64,000 nt of DNA, taken from Lysobacterales bacterium (GTDB taxonomy: Bacteria > Pseudomonadota > Gammaproteobacteria > Xanthomonadales > Rhodanobacteraceae). Positions 31,144-40,192 of the stretch are shown here, piece by piece (the first letter of the stretch is position 1; each line of letters starts with the position of its first letter). A program made the position numbers and the translations under genes. Under the pieces are notes generated by a model, which saw only the letters and a list, made by a program, of their open reading frames with translations, did no database searches and had not been told where the DNA came from. Where the stretch lies: contig JAFKNA010000006.1 of NCBI GenBank assembly GCA_017305135.1, positions 124,001 to 188,000 of the forward strand, given 5' to 3'.

Positions 31144-32595
31144 ATGAGCACCGAGGACATCCGTTCGGCGGCACGCCCCGAACCCGACCGGCCGATGCGC
31201 GAGATCGCCGACTACCTCGTCGATTACCGCATCGACTCGGAGGAGGCATTCGACACCGCGCGCCATATGCTGCTGGATTCCCTGGCCTGCGCCATGCTGG
31301 CGCTGCGCTTTCCGGAATGCGTCAAGCACCTCGGCCCGCTGGTGCCGGGCGCGGTGTTGCCGGGCGGCGCGCGCGTGCCGGGGACCGCTTGGGAGCTCGA
31401 CCCCGCGCAGGCCGCCTACAACATCGGCGTACTGGTGCGCTGGCTCGACTTCAACGATACCTGGCTCGCCGCGGAATGGGGCCATCCGTCCGATAACCTC
31501 GGCACCATCCTGGCGCTCGGCGACCATCTCTCCCGCAAGGCGGAGCGCGAGCGCGAGGCGCCGCTCACCGTCCGTGACGTGCTGGGATACGCCATCAAGG
31601 CGCACGAGATCCAGGGCTGCTACGCGCTGAAGAACTCCTTCAATCGCGTGGGCCTCGACCACGTCATCCTGGTGCGGCTGGCCTCCACCGCCGTCGCCAC
31701 ACGCATGCTGGGCGGGGGCAGGCAGGAGATCGTCGACGCGGTCAGCAACAGCTGGATCGACAACGGCGTGCTGCGCACCTACCGCCACGCGCCGAACACC
31801 GGACCGCGCAAGAGCTGGGCCGCCGGCGACGCCTGCCGGCGCGCGGTCATCCACGCCCTCGATGCCATGAAGGGCTGTACCGGCTATCCCTCCGCGCTCA
31901 GCGCGAAGACCTGGGGCTTCTACGACGTGGCCTTCGGCGGCAAGCCTTTCGAGTTCGAGCGCCCGTTCGGCAGCTACGTGATGGAGAACGTGCTGTTCAA
32001 GATCAGCTACCCGGCCGAGTTCCACGCCCAGACGGCGGTGGAATGCGCGATGGCGCTGCATCCGAAGGTGGCCGGGCGCCTCGGCGAGATCGAGCGCATC
32101 GTCATCGAGACCCAGGAAGCGGGCCGGCGCATCATCGACAAGACCGGGCCGCTGGACAACTACGCCGATCGCGACCACTGCATCCAGTACATGGTCGCCG
32201 TGCCGCTGATCTTCGGGCGCCTCACCGCCGAGGACTACACCGACGCGGTGGCCATCGACCCCCGCATCGATGCGCTCCGCGCCCGGATGGAAGTGGTCGA
32301 GAACCCGCGGTTCACGAAAGACTACTTCGATCCGGACAGGCGCTTCATCGGCAACTCTGTCGAGGTGTTCTTCGCCGATGGCACCTCCACCGGCAAGGTC
32401 TCCATCGACTACCCGGTCGGCCACCGCCGCCGTCGCGCAGAGGGCATCCCGCTGTTGCGGGCCAAGTTCGCCGCCGCACTCGCGGAGCAACTCCCGGGTC
32501 GTCAGGCGGCGCGGATCCTCGCCGCCACCGGCGATTCCGCGGCGCTCGACGACATGCCGCTGCACCGCTTCCTCGGCCTGTTCAGCCTTGACTGA
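31144..32595 (+). CDS. prpD: MmgE/PrpD-family 2-methylcitrate dehydratase
   Basis: A 483-residue MmgE/PrpD protein, the cofactor-independent type of 2-methylcitrate dehydratase. Typical blocks are RHMLLDSLACAMLALRFPE, the LVRWLDFNDTWLAAEWGHPS loop, AYEIQG-like AHEIQGCYALK and LKISYPAEF-like FKISYPAEFHAQTAVE. The cluster thus carries two independent dehydratases for the same step, AcnD-PrpF and PrpD, a combination known from several proteobacteria. It is the last gene of the group; ompA follows with its own promoter region. Confidence 0.9.
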   Translation: MSTEDIRSAARPEPDRPMREIADYLVDYRIDSEEAFDTARHMLLDSLACAMLALRFPECVKHLGPLVPGAVLPGGARVPGTAWELDPAQAAYNIGVLVRWLDFNDTWLAAEWGHPSDNLGTILALGDHLSRKAEREREAPLTVRDVLGYAIKAHEIQGCYALKNSFNRVGLDHVILVRLASTAVATRMLGGGRQEIVDAVSNSWIDNGVLRTYRHAPNTGPRKSWAAGDACRRAVIHALDAMKGCTGYPSALSAKTWGFYDVAFGGKPFEFERPFGSYVMENVLFKISYPAEFHAQTAVECAMALHPKVAGRLGEIERIVIETQEAGRRIIDKTGPLDNYADRDHCIQYMVAVPLIFGRLTAEDYTDAVAIDPRIDALRARMEVVENPRFTKDYFDPDRRFIGNSVEVFFADGTSTGKVSIDYPVGHRRRRAEGIPLLRAKFAAALAEQLPGRQAARILAATGDSAALDDMPLHRFLGLFSLD

Positions 32596-32801
32596 CTCCC
32601 TACTTAACTGCATCTTCACAAGATGCTGGCCGACGCCGCATGATGTGGCTACACTGCGCCCCGCAGCCCTGAAGTGTGGAGCGGTGTTAAGCGCACGTTT
32701 CCTCGGCGTCAAATTGGCGTAGAATAGGAAAGAGTGTGAGCGTCCTGCGTTGGGTTGGGCGGACGTGTTGATTCCAAAAAACGAGAGAGGAGACTCTACG
32801 A

Positions 32802-33923
32802 ATGAAACGTAAGGCCCTGAGTGCGCTCATCGCGCTTGCGCTGGTCGGTGGCATCCCCGCCGCTGCCCAAGCACAGGATTCCGGCAACTTCTACATCGCT
32901 CCGCGCATTGGTGCGAACTTCTCCGACAGCGCGCGTGGTACTGATACCTCGCTGTGGGGCGGCATCGGCGTCGGCGTGTGGGTCAACCCGCACCTGGCGA
33001 TCGATTTCGAGTACACGATCAACAACGCCGACTTCAAGAACAACTCCTGGCGCAACGACCCGATCTACGGGTACGGCACCGAGCACGAGTGGGAAAGCGT
33101 CGGCGTCGGCGTCAGCGGCCGCTGGTTCTTCGGCGATGCCGGTGCGCAGTTCCGTCCGTACGTGATGGCCGGTGTGGGTGCGCTGCGTCACGCTGCATAC
33201 TCCGGCAGCCTGCTCGAGCCGGCCCCGCCGTATGGCGCCGGCTACAACGGCAGCGGCTGGTCGCCCATGGCCACCATCGGCGGCGGCGTGCAGTACAACA
33301 TGAGCGACCGCCTTGCCCTTCGTGGCGAGCTCGCGGCCCGCTATGACCACGACAAGAACACCCGTGGCAATCTCTCTGACGCCCTCGGCTACAACGTCAC
33401 CCACAAGAGCGGTTACGTCGACGGCATCGTGAGCGTGGGTCTGGTCTACAGCTTCGGCGAGCGCGCTGCTCCGCCGCCGCCGCCGGCCGAGCCGCCCCCG
33501 CCGCCGCCGCCGCCGGTAGAGGAAGTGCCGCCACAGAAGGTCGTCATCGACCTGCGTGGCGTGAACTTCAAGTTCGATCGCCCGAAGCCCGGCGAGCACA
33601 ACATCGAGCCGACCCTGCAGGTCCCGACCTCCGACTCGATGGCGATCCTCGACCAGGCGGTCGACGTGCTGCAGCGTAATCCGGAAGTGAAGGTTGAGCT
33701 GGCCGGCCACACCGACTCGGTGGGTACCGACGCCTACAACCAGAAGCTCTCCGAGCGTCGTGCGCAGATCGTCTATGACTATCTGACCTCGCACGGCGTG
33801 TCGGCCAGCCAGATCATGGGCGTCAAGGGCTACGGCGAGTCGCAGCCGATCGACACCAATGACACGAAGGAAGGCCGCGCGCGCAACCGCCGCACGGAGA
33901 TGGTCGTCGACAATCCGCAGTAA
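32802..33923 (+). CDS. OmpA-family outer-membrane porin
   Basis: A 373-residue outer-membrane protein. Signal peptide MKRKALSALIALALVGGI with cleavage near AQA-QD, an eight-stranded barrel (about 27-220), a proline-rich linker (PPPPPAEPPPPPPPPVEE) and a C-terminal OmpA domain that binds peptidoglycan (LAGHTDSVGTDAYNQKLSERR, VKGYGESQPIDTNDTKEGRA, RNRRTEMVV). GAGAGGAG precedes the ATG. A strong terminator follows. The upstream gap of about 200 bases contains a TAGAAT box (32720-32725) that may be the -10; no clear -35 was found. Confidence 0.93.
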   Translation: MKRKALSALIALALVGGIPAAAQAQDSGNFYIAPRIGANFSDSARGTDTSLWGGIGVGVWVNPHLAIDFEYTINNADFKNNSWRNDPIYGYGTEHEWESVGVGVSGRWFFGDAGAQFRPYVMAGVGALRHAAYSGSLLEPAPPYGAGYNGSGWSPMATIGGGVQYNMSDRLALRGELAARYDHDKNTRGNLSDALGYNVTHKSGYVDGIVSVGLVYSFGERAAPPPPPAEPPPPPPPPVEEVPPQKVVIDLRGVNFKFDRPKPGEHNIEPTLQVPTSDSMAILDQAVDVLQRNPEVKVELAGHTDSVGTDAYNQKLSERRAQIVYDYLTSHGVSASQIMGVKGYGESQPIDTNDTKEGRARNRRTEMVVDNPQ

Positions 33924-33950
33924 TACGCGGTTTCGACAGGCATGACGAAA

Positions 33951-33976
33951 AAGCCCGGCGCAAGCCGGGCTTTTTT
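33951..33976 (+). terminator. Rho-independent terminator after ompA
   Basis: AAGCCCGGC, a four-base loop and GCCGGGCTT form a perfect 9-bp stem followed by six Ts, 27 bases after the ompA-like stop. Confidence 0.95.
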
Positions 33977-34137
33977 CCTTTGGTGCGGCATCATCGTGAG
34001 TCGTAGGCAGCCTACACACCAGACGCTGGCGCGACGGCCCGCAGGCACACCGCGCCGATGGCCGAACACCGCAGGTCGCCCTAAGCTGCCGACACGTGAC
34101 CTGTGGCCTGCAGGCGAAACGCGGCCAGCCAAACGCT

Positions 34138-34273
34138 GTAGGAGCGCACCCTGTGCGCGACTGGCGCGGCGCATAACGCGCCAATGGGCCGAACGGCCAG
34201 CCTCAGATTTGCTCCCATCCATGCGATGACGGCGTCCGCGCAGGAAAACCGCAGGAGCGCACCTGGGCGCGAC
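34138..34273. repeat. two REP elements between the OmpA porin and suhB
   Basis: GTAGGAGCGCACC followed by CTGTGCGCGAC (34138-34161) and GCAGGAGCGCACC followed by TGGGCGCGACC (34251-34274) lie in the same orientation. The 375-base gap from the terminator to suhB holds only these and degraded GC-rich sequence; I see no gene in it. Confidence 0.75.
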
Positions 34274-34353
34274 CGGCGCAGCCACGTCACGCCGTGGCAA
34301 CAGCGAGGTTCCCGCGTCGGCGGCGTGCCAACGCACGCATCACGACGCAGCCT

Positions 34354-35154
34354 TCAGCGCATCAATACCGGCGGCACTTCAGGCGTCATGGTGTTCAGCA
34401 TGGCGGTGACCATCGGCACCGCGCCGGCAACGATGTTGCCGCTCGCCGGCATGCCGTCACGGCCGGCGAAATCGCAGTAGCGGCCGCCCGCCTCGCGCAC
34501 CAGTACGCAGCCGGCGGCCATGTCCCACGGCATCAGCCCGGTTTCGAAGTAGCCGTCGAAACGGCCTGCCGCGACGTAGGCGAGGTCGAGCGCCGCCGAG
34601 CCGCTGCGGCGGATGTCCTCGGCCTGGCCGAGCAGCGCGCGGGTCATCGCGAGTTGCGGCTCGAGATGCCGCCGCTGGCGGAACGGAAAGCCGGTCGCGA
34701 GCAGCGCGCCATCGAGCCCCGGCCGCCGGCTGACGCGGATGCGGCGGTCGTTGAGGAAGGCACCGTTGCCGCGGTCGGCGGTGAAGAGCTCGTCGCGCAG
34801 CGGATCGTAGATCACGCCCAGCGTGGGTTCGCCGTTCTCGACCAGCCCGATGGAGGTGCAGAAATGCGGGAAGCCGCGCAGGTAGTTGTGCGTGCCGTCC
34901 AGCGGGTCGATGACCCAGGTGTTGCGCGCCTTGCCGGTCGCGCCCGATTCCTCGGCGAGGAAGGCGTCGCGCGGGAATGCGCGCTTCAGCTCGCGTATGA
35001 TTTCGGTCTCCGCCAGCCGGTCGACTTCCGACACGTAGTCGTGGCGCTGCTTCTCGACCACCTCCAGGCTGTCGAGGCGATTCATGTAGCGCAACATGAT
35101 GTTGCCTGCGGCGCGGGCGGCGCGCACCGCGACGTTGACGGCGGGTCTTGGCAT
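34354..35154 (-). CDS. suhB: inositol-1-monophosphatase family protein SuhB
   Basis: A 266-residue magnesium-dependent phosphatase. SuhB hydrolyses myo-inositol-1-phosphate in vitro and, in E. coli, also joins the Nus complex that speeds rRNA transcription. Metal ligands are visible: E in [17 protein letters not shown] in [17 protein letters not shown] and WDMAAG near residue 215. The N-terminal [17 protein letters not shown] and [11 protein letters not shown] blocks are typical. It is divergent from trmJ, a common pairing in gammaproteobacteria. Confidence 0.95.
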   Translation of the reverse strand: MPRPAVNVAVRAARAAGNIMLRYMNRLDSLEVVEKQRHDYVSEVDRLAETEIIRELKRAFPRDAFLAEESGATGKARNTWVIDPLDGTHNYLRGFPHFCTSIGLVENGEPTLGVIYDPLRDELFTADRGNGAFLNDRRIRVSRRPGLDGALLATGFPFRQRRHLEPQLAMTRALLGQAEDIRRSGSAALDLAYVAAGRFDGYFETGLMPWDMAAGCVLVREAGGRYCDFAGRDGMPASGNIVAGAVPMVTAMLNTMTPEVPPVLMR

Positions 35155-35291
35155 GGACGGTCGGCTGGCAGCCTGGAAAAGAACGGCGCGGGATTACCGC
35201 GCAGCCGCCAAGATTAGCAGATCGACGTTCCCACAGCCATGCGGACGGCCCGCGCGGCTGCCCGATTCTCCTTCCCTGGACAGGGCTTACG

Positions 35292-36071
35292 ATGATTTCG
35301 TTCGATGCGTTCGAGCACACCCGCTGCGTTCTCGTACGCACCTCACACCCGGGCAACATCGGCGCTGCGGCGCGTGCGCTTGGAACCATGGGCCTGCGGC
35401 GCCTCGAACTGGTCAGGCCCCATCACTTCCCGCACCCGGAAGCCGATGCGCTGGCGGCGCATGCGGCGGGCATCCTCGGCGCGGCGCGCGTGCACCAGGA
35501 TCTCGGTGCCGCAATCGCCGATTGCACGCTGGTGTTCGGCGCGACCGCGCGCCGGCGCGGCATCGCGCTTCCGGAGTTCGGCCCGCGCGCGGCGGCGCGA
35601 CGCATCCTGGAGGTCGCTGTCGAAGGTCGCGAGGTCGCGATCCTGTTCGGCAACGAGCGCAACGGCCTCGACAACGACGAGGTCCAGCACTGCCACGCCG
35701 CCATCACCATTCCGAGCGATGCGGCCTGTCCGTCGCTCAACCTCGCGCAGGCGGTGCAGGTCGTCGCCTGGGAACTGCGCAGCGCAGTGCTCGGCGGGGC
35801 CGCTGCGCCGCAGGTCGTGGCGGCGCCGCGGCGGGACGCCGGGCCACCGGCCTCGGCGGAGGAGATGGAGGGCTTCTTCGGGCACCTCGCGGAGACGCTC
35901 GACCTGATCGAGTTCCACAAGGGCCGCTCGCCGCGCACCATCATGGCGCGCCTGCGCCGTCTGTTCCTGCGCGCCCAGCCGGACACGCGCGAGGTGCAGG
36001 TGCTGCGCGGGATCCTCGCCGACGTGATCCGCACCGCGCGCATCACACGGGGATCGGACGCGGGCAAGTGA
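35292..36071 (+). CDS. trmJ: tRNA Cm32/Um32 methyltransferase TrmJ
   Basis: A 259-residue SPOUT-family methyltransferase that methylates the ribose of position 32 in tRNA anticodon loops. The knot motifs are VLVRTSHPGNIGAAARALGT (substrate side), VAILFGNERNGLDNDEVQHC and TIPSDAACPSLNLAQAVQVV (AdoMet knot). The C-terminal helix region EFHKGRSPRTIMARLRRLFLR is the family extension. ATG at 35292 fits the family start. Converges on the CNNM protein gene. Confidence 0.94.
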   Translation: MISFDAFEHTRCVLVRTSHPGNIGAAARALGTMGLRRLELVRPHHFPHPEADALAAHAAGILGAARVHQDLGAAIADCTLVFGATARRRGIALPEFGPRAAARRILEVAVEGREVAILFGNERNGLDNDEVQHCHAAITIPSDAACPSLNLAQAVQVVAWELRSAVLGGAAAPQVVAAPRRDAGPPASAEEMEGFFGHLAETLDLIEFHKGRSPRTIMARLRRLFLRAQPDTREVQVLRGILADVIRTARITRGSDAGK

Positions 36072-36107
36072 GCCGCCGACAGGCCGGGGCAGGCACCGTT
36101 GGCCGGC

Positions 36108-37418
36108 TCAATCGCCCCCGGGCGGCGCCTCCCCGGTTGCCGATATCCGCAGCCTGTCGATGCGCGGGCCATCCATGTCCGCCACCTCGAAGCGGAACCC
36201 GCTCGTCGTGAAATGCTCCCCGACCTGCGGGATGCGGCCGAAGCCGGCCATCAGCATTCCTGCGGCGGTGTTGAAGTCGTGCTCGTCCTCGTTGGGGAGT
36301 TCGCGCAGGTCCAGCAGTTCGCGCAGGTCATCCGCGCCGACGCTGCCGTCGACCAGCCAGCTCCGCTCGCCGCACTGCACGATGGCCTGCGCGTCGGTAT
36401 CGAGCGAGGGGCCGGCGCCCTGGCCGACCACGGCGGAGAGCAGGTCGTTGAGGGTCACCACGCCCTCGATGTCGCCGTACTCGTCCACCACCAGCGCCAG
36501 CGGTGTGTGCGCATCGCGGAATTCGGCAAGCAGGTCGAGGGCGCGCGCGGTGGCGGGAACGTACAGCGGTTCGGCGAGGTCGTCGAAGAGGTGCGCGCCG
36601 ACATCGCCGCCGATGCCGCCGATGATGCGCTTGACCTCCAGCACGCCGAGGACTTCCTGCTCGTCGCCGCGGCATACCGGGTAGCGTGAATAGGGCGTCT
36701 GGCGCATGGTGGCGAGGTTGACCTCCACCGGATCGGCGGCGTCGAGCCAGGCGACCCGGGTGCGCGGCGTCATCACGCTGTCGACGCTGCGATCGCCCAG
36801 GCGCAGCACGCGGTTCATCATGTTGCTCTCGTCGAGATCGATCACGCCCTGGCTGACGCCCTCGGCGACCAGCAGGCGGATTTCCTCCTCGCTGACCTGC
36901 TCGCGGCTCGCCACCGGCAGGCGCAGCGCGCGAAGCAGGGCACGGCTGAGCGTCACCAGCGCGGCCGCGACGGGCCGTGCCAGGGAGGACAGGACCCGCA
37001 CCGGCAGGGCCACGGCCATGGCGAACCACTCCGGGTTGGCCAGCGCCAGGCGCTTGGGCGCGAGTTCGCCGAGCAGCATGTTGAGCACCACGATGCCGGC
37101 AATGGCGAGCCCGATGCCGACGGCCGGGGCGATCGCATGGAGCGCCGGCACGCCGGCAAGGAAGGCGGCGGTCTGCGCCCCGATGTCGGCGCCCAGCGCC
37201 GCGCCGGCGGTGACCTGGAGCAGCACGACGAACAGCCGCATGGCGGCGAGGAAGCGCTCCGGCTGCCCGACCAGCTCGAGTGCCGCGCGGGCGCCGCGCC
37301 GCTCCTCCGCGAACTGCTTGAGCCGGCTCCGGCGCGCCGTCATCAGCGCCATTTCGCTCAAGGCGAAGAAGCCGTTGCACAGCGCCAGCAGCACCACCAG
37401 GAGGATTTGGAGCAGCAT
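36108..37418 (-). CDS. CNNM/CorC-type membrane protein with CBS pair
   Basis: A 436-residue transporter-like protein (hemolysin family, DUF21). The N-terminal DUF21 membrane domain has about four helices (LLALCNGFFALSEMALMTAR, AAALGADIGAQTAAFL, IVVLNMLLGELAPKRLALAN). It is followed by a CBS pair (DSVMTPRTRVAWLDA, PLALVVDEYGDIEGVVTLND) and a CorC_HlyC domain at the end. Relatives are linked to magnesium or cobalt efflux and sodium-driven magnesium transport. Function in this organism is inferred from family only. Confidence 0.9.
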   Translation of the reverse strand: MLLQILLVVLLALCNGFFALSEMALMTARRSRLKQFAEERRGARAALELVGQPERFLAAMRLFVVLLQVTAGAALGADIGAQTAAFLAGVPALHAIAPAVGIGLAIAGIVVLNMLLGELAPKRLALANPEWFAMAVALPVRVLSSLARPVAAALVTLSRALLRALRLPVASREQVSEEEIRLLVAEGVSQGVIDLDESNMMNRVLRLGDRSVDSVMTPRTRVAWLDAADPVEVNLATMRQTPYSRYPVCRGDEQEVLGVLEVKRIIGGIGGDVGAHLFDDLAEPLYVPATARALDLLAEFRDAHTPLALVVDEYGDIEGVVTLNDLLSAVVGQGAGPSLDTDAQAIVQCGERSWLVDGSVGADDLRELLDLRELPNEDEHDFNTAAGMLMAGFGRIPQVGEHFTTSGFRFEVADMDGPRIDRLRISATGEAPPGGD

Positions 37419-37564
37419 CCCGACGCGATGATCCGGTAGGAAAGCCGCAGTGTAGCAAGCGCTCCAGGGCCCGGCGCCCGTGGTGCGGTCCGCATGCGGT
37501 AAACTGCGCGGCTTTGGGATCCGGCCGGGAGCGCCGCCGGAGCCCTCCCGCGGCGGGATTGACC

Positions 37565-38194
37565 ATGTTTTCGTTGCAGACGATCTTCGGCAAGGGCGAC
37601 AAGTTCTACGGGCTGCTGGAGGCCAGTGCGGAAGCCGCGCACGAGTCCGCCACCGCGCTGGTCTTCATGTTCCGTGCGCGCCCGCTGGCGCCATCGCTCG
37701 ACGAATTCCTGCTGGCGCGCAAGCGCGAAAAGGATCTTGCCGCGCAGATCAGCCAGGAACTGGTCAACACCTTCGTCACTGCACTCGAGCGCGAGGACAT
37801 CGAGGCGCTCTCCGCCGCGCTCAACAAGATCACCAAGACCGTGTCCAAGTTCGCCGAGCGCTATTCGCTGGCGGCCGAGGGCCTCGGCGACATTGATTTC
37901 GAGTCGCGCGCGGTGCTGCTGGAGAAGGCCACCGAGGTCATCGTGCAGATGGTGGCGCAGCTGCGCCGCGGCATGAACCTGGAGACCATGAAGGCGCACA
38001 ACGAGCGCCTGCAGGCGATCGAGAACGAAGCCGACCGCCTGATGCTGGAGTCCTACCGCGACCTCTACGGTGGCAGGCACGAGGCGATCCGCATTCTCCT
38101 GCTGAAGGACCTGTTCGAGCTGCTCGAGAAGGCGGTCGACCGCTGCCGCGACGCCGGCAACGTGGTCTACCAGATCGTCCTCAAGAACTCCTGA
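37565..38194 (+). CDS. DUF47/PhoU-like phosphate transport regulator
   Basis: A 209-residue all-helical protein of the DUF47 (PhoU-like) family. These proteins are usually encoded directly before a Pit phosphate transporter and are thought to control it. Typical blocks are FGKGDKFYGLLEASAEAAHE at the start, ALEREDIEALSAALNKI in the middle and LLKDLFELLEKAVDRCRDAG near the end, with the metal-binding E/D-x3-D pattern. pit begins 31 bases downstream, so the two form an operon. A GGTAAACT sequence (37498-37505) upstream could be a -10. Confidence 0.92.
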   Translation: MFSLQTIFGKGDKFYGLLEASAEAAHESATALVFMFRARPLAPSLDEFLLARKREKDLAAQISQELVNTFVTALEREDIEALSAALNKITKTVSKFAERYSLAAEGLGDIDFESRAVLLEKATEVIVQMVAQLRRGMNLETMKAHNERLQAIENEADRLMLESYRDLYGGRHEAIRILLLKDLFELLEKAVDRCRDAGNVVYQIVLKNS

Positions 38195-38225
38195 GCGCCC
38201 CCGCGCCGCGGTCAAGGACCCCTCC

Positions 38226-39356
38226 ATGGAGCTGACCCTGGTACTGCTGGTCGTCGTGATCGCGCTCACGTTCGAGTACATCAACGGCTTCCACGATACC
38301 GCCAACTCGATCGCCACGGTGGTCGCGACCAAGGTGCTGAGCCCCGGCCAGGCGGTGCTGCTGGCGGCTACCGCCAACCTCATCGGCGCGCTCGCCGGTA
38401 CCGCGGTGGCGCGCACCATCGCCGCTGGCCTGATCGACAGCAACGTCGTCGCGATGACGCCGATGGTGCTGATCTGCGCGCTGCTGGGCGCGGTGATCTG
38501 GAACCTCATCACCTGGTGGTGGGGCCTGCCGTCGAGCTCCTCGCACGCGCTGGTGGGTGGCCTGTGCGGCGCCGCGCTCGCCGCCGCCTCCGGCAACTGG
38601 AACGCCATCATCTGGGCCCAGGGCGGCAGCCACTGGTGGGGCGACAAGGGCGTGGTGCCGAAGGTGATCGTGCCGATGGTCACCTCGCCGCTCGGCGGCT
38701 TCATCCTCGGCCTGCTGCTGATGGGCCTGTTGTTCTCGCTGATGGACTGGCTGGGCTCGCGCACCGGTCCGCTGCAGCGCTTCGGCCGCACCCGCTTCGC
38801 CAACTCGTTTTTCGGCAAGGCGCAGATCGTGTCGGCGAGCGCGATGGGGCTCTCCCACGGCATGAACGACGCGCAGAAGACGATGGGCATCATCGCCCTC
38901 GCACTGGCCGGCGCGACCGCCGCCGGCACCTTCGACCAGTTGCCGGAGTGGCTGCATTTCCTGCGCATCCCCGAAGACCTCGACCACAACTTCGAGATCG
39001 CCGTGTGGATCAAGGTGGTGTGCGCGATCACCATGGCGGCCGGCACCTCCGCCGGCGGCTGGCGCATCATCAAGACGCTTGGCCACAAGATGGTGAAGCT
39101 GCACCCGGTCAACGGCTTCGCCGCCGAATCCGCGTCGGCGACGGTGATCCTCACCTGCTCGCACTTCGGCATTCCGGTGTCGACCACGCACAACATTTCC
39201 GCCGCCATCCTTGGCGTCGGCGTCGCCAAGCGCGCCAATGCGATCCGCTGGACGGTGGTGGAGCGCATGGTGTGGGCGTGGATCCTCACCCTGCCGGTGA
39301 GCGCGCTGCTGGCCTGGCTGCTGCTGGAACTGGCGCGCGTGGTCGGGCTTGCCTGA
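38226..39356 (+). CDS. pit: Pit-family inorganic phosphate transporter
   Basis: A 376-residue low-affinity phosphate carrier driven by the ion gradient. It has about ten membrane helices and the two inverted PD001131-type signatures: FEYINGFHDTANSIATVVAT near residue 15 and GLSHGMNDAQKTMGIIALAL near residue 217. The STTHNISAAILGVG block near the end is also typical. It follows the DUF47 regulator gene closely. Confidence 0.95.
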   Translation: MELTLVLLVVVIALTFEYINGFHDTANSIATVVATKVLSPGQAVLLAATANLIGALAGTAVARTIAAGLIDSNVVAMTPMVLICALLGAVIWNLITWWWGLPSSSSHALVGGLCGAALAAASGNWNAIIWAQGGSHWWGDKGVVPKVIVPMVTSPLGGFILGLLLMGLLFSLMDWLGSRTGPLQRFGRTRFANSFFGKAQIVSASAMGLSHGMNDAQKTMGIIALALAGATAAGTFDQLPEWLHFLRIPEDLDHNFEIAVWIKVVCAITMAAGTSAGGWRIIKTLGHKMVKLHPVNGFAAESASATVILTCSHFGIPVSTTHNISAAILGVGVAKRANAIRWTVVERMVWAWILTLPVSALLAWLLLELARVVGLA

Positions 39357-39418
39357 TTGCGTCGAGCGCGATGCGCGCAAGTGCGCCTCCTCAAATCCGA
39401 TCCGCTGCGAGCCATCCC

Positions 39419-40165
39419 ATGTCCGCGCAACTCCTCATTGGCATCCATGCCGTCGAAGCGGCCCTGAACCACGACGTCGGCAACCTGGTCGAGCTCTACC
39501 TGGAAACCGGCAGCCAGAACACGCGGGTCAGGGAGCTCGGCGAGAAGGCGCGGGAACTCGGCGTCAAGCCGCATGCCCGCGACCGCGCCGCGCTCGACCG
39601 CATGACCGGCGGCGCGCGCCACCAGGGCGTGGTGGCGCGCTACAACGCGCCGCCGCCGCGGTCGGAAGCGGAACTGCCGGCGCTGGTGGAGCAGGCCGGG
39701 CGCGAGGCGCTGCTGCTGGTGCTCGACGGCGTGACCGATCCGCACAACTTCGGCGCCTGCCTGCGCAGCGCCGAAGCCGCCGGCGCAACCGCGGTGGTGG
39801 TGCCCAAGGATCGCGCCGTGGGCGTCACGCCGACGGTGCGGCGCGCCTCGGCCGGGGCCGCCGACCGCGTGCCGATCGTCAGCGCCACCAACCTGGCGCG
39901 CACCCTGAAATCGCTGCAGCAGGCCGGCGTGTGGCTGGTCGGGCTGGTCGGCGCCGAAGGCGAGGCGCTGTACGACGTCGACCTGCAGGGTCCGGTCGCG
40001 CTGGTGCTCGGCAGCGAGGGCGAGGGCCTGCGCCGCCTCACCCGCGAGGCCTGCGACTTCCTCGCCCGCATCCCGATGCGCGGCGAGATGGAGAGCCTCA
40101 ACGTCTCGGTCGCCACCGGCATCGCCCTGTTCGAGGCCCTGCGCCAGCGCGCCGCGCGGCCCTGA
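39419..40165 (+). CDS. rlmB: 23S rRNA Gm2251 methyltransferase RlmB
   Basis: A 248-residue SpoU-class enzyme that methylates the ribose of G2251 in 23S rRNA. The N-terminal RNA-binding part starts LLIGIHAVEAALNHD and has RHQGVVARY. The knot domain shows VLDGVTDPHNFGACLRSAEA (motif 1), LVLGSEGEGLRRLTRE (motif 2) and MESLNVSVATGIALFEALRQ (motif 3). It is placed 62 bases after pit and converges on the ABC permease. Confidence 0.96.
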   Translation: MSAQLLIGIHAVEAALNHDVGNLVELYLETGSQNTRVRELGEKARELGVKPHARDRAALDRMTGGARHQGVVARYNAPPPRSEAELPALVEQAGREALLLVLDGVTDPHNFGACLRSAEAAGATAVVVPKDRAVGVTPTVRRASAGAADRVPIVSATNLARTLKSLQQAGVWLVGLVGAEGEALYDVDLQGPVALVLGSEGEGLRRLTREACDFLARIPMRGEMESLNVSVATGIALFEALRQRAARP

Positions 40166-40192
40166 CGCCGCGCGCTGCCGATTCCGGCGCAA

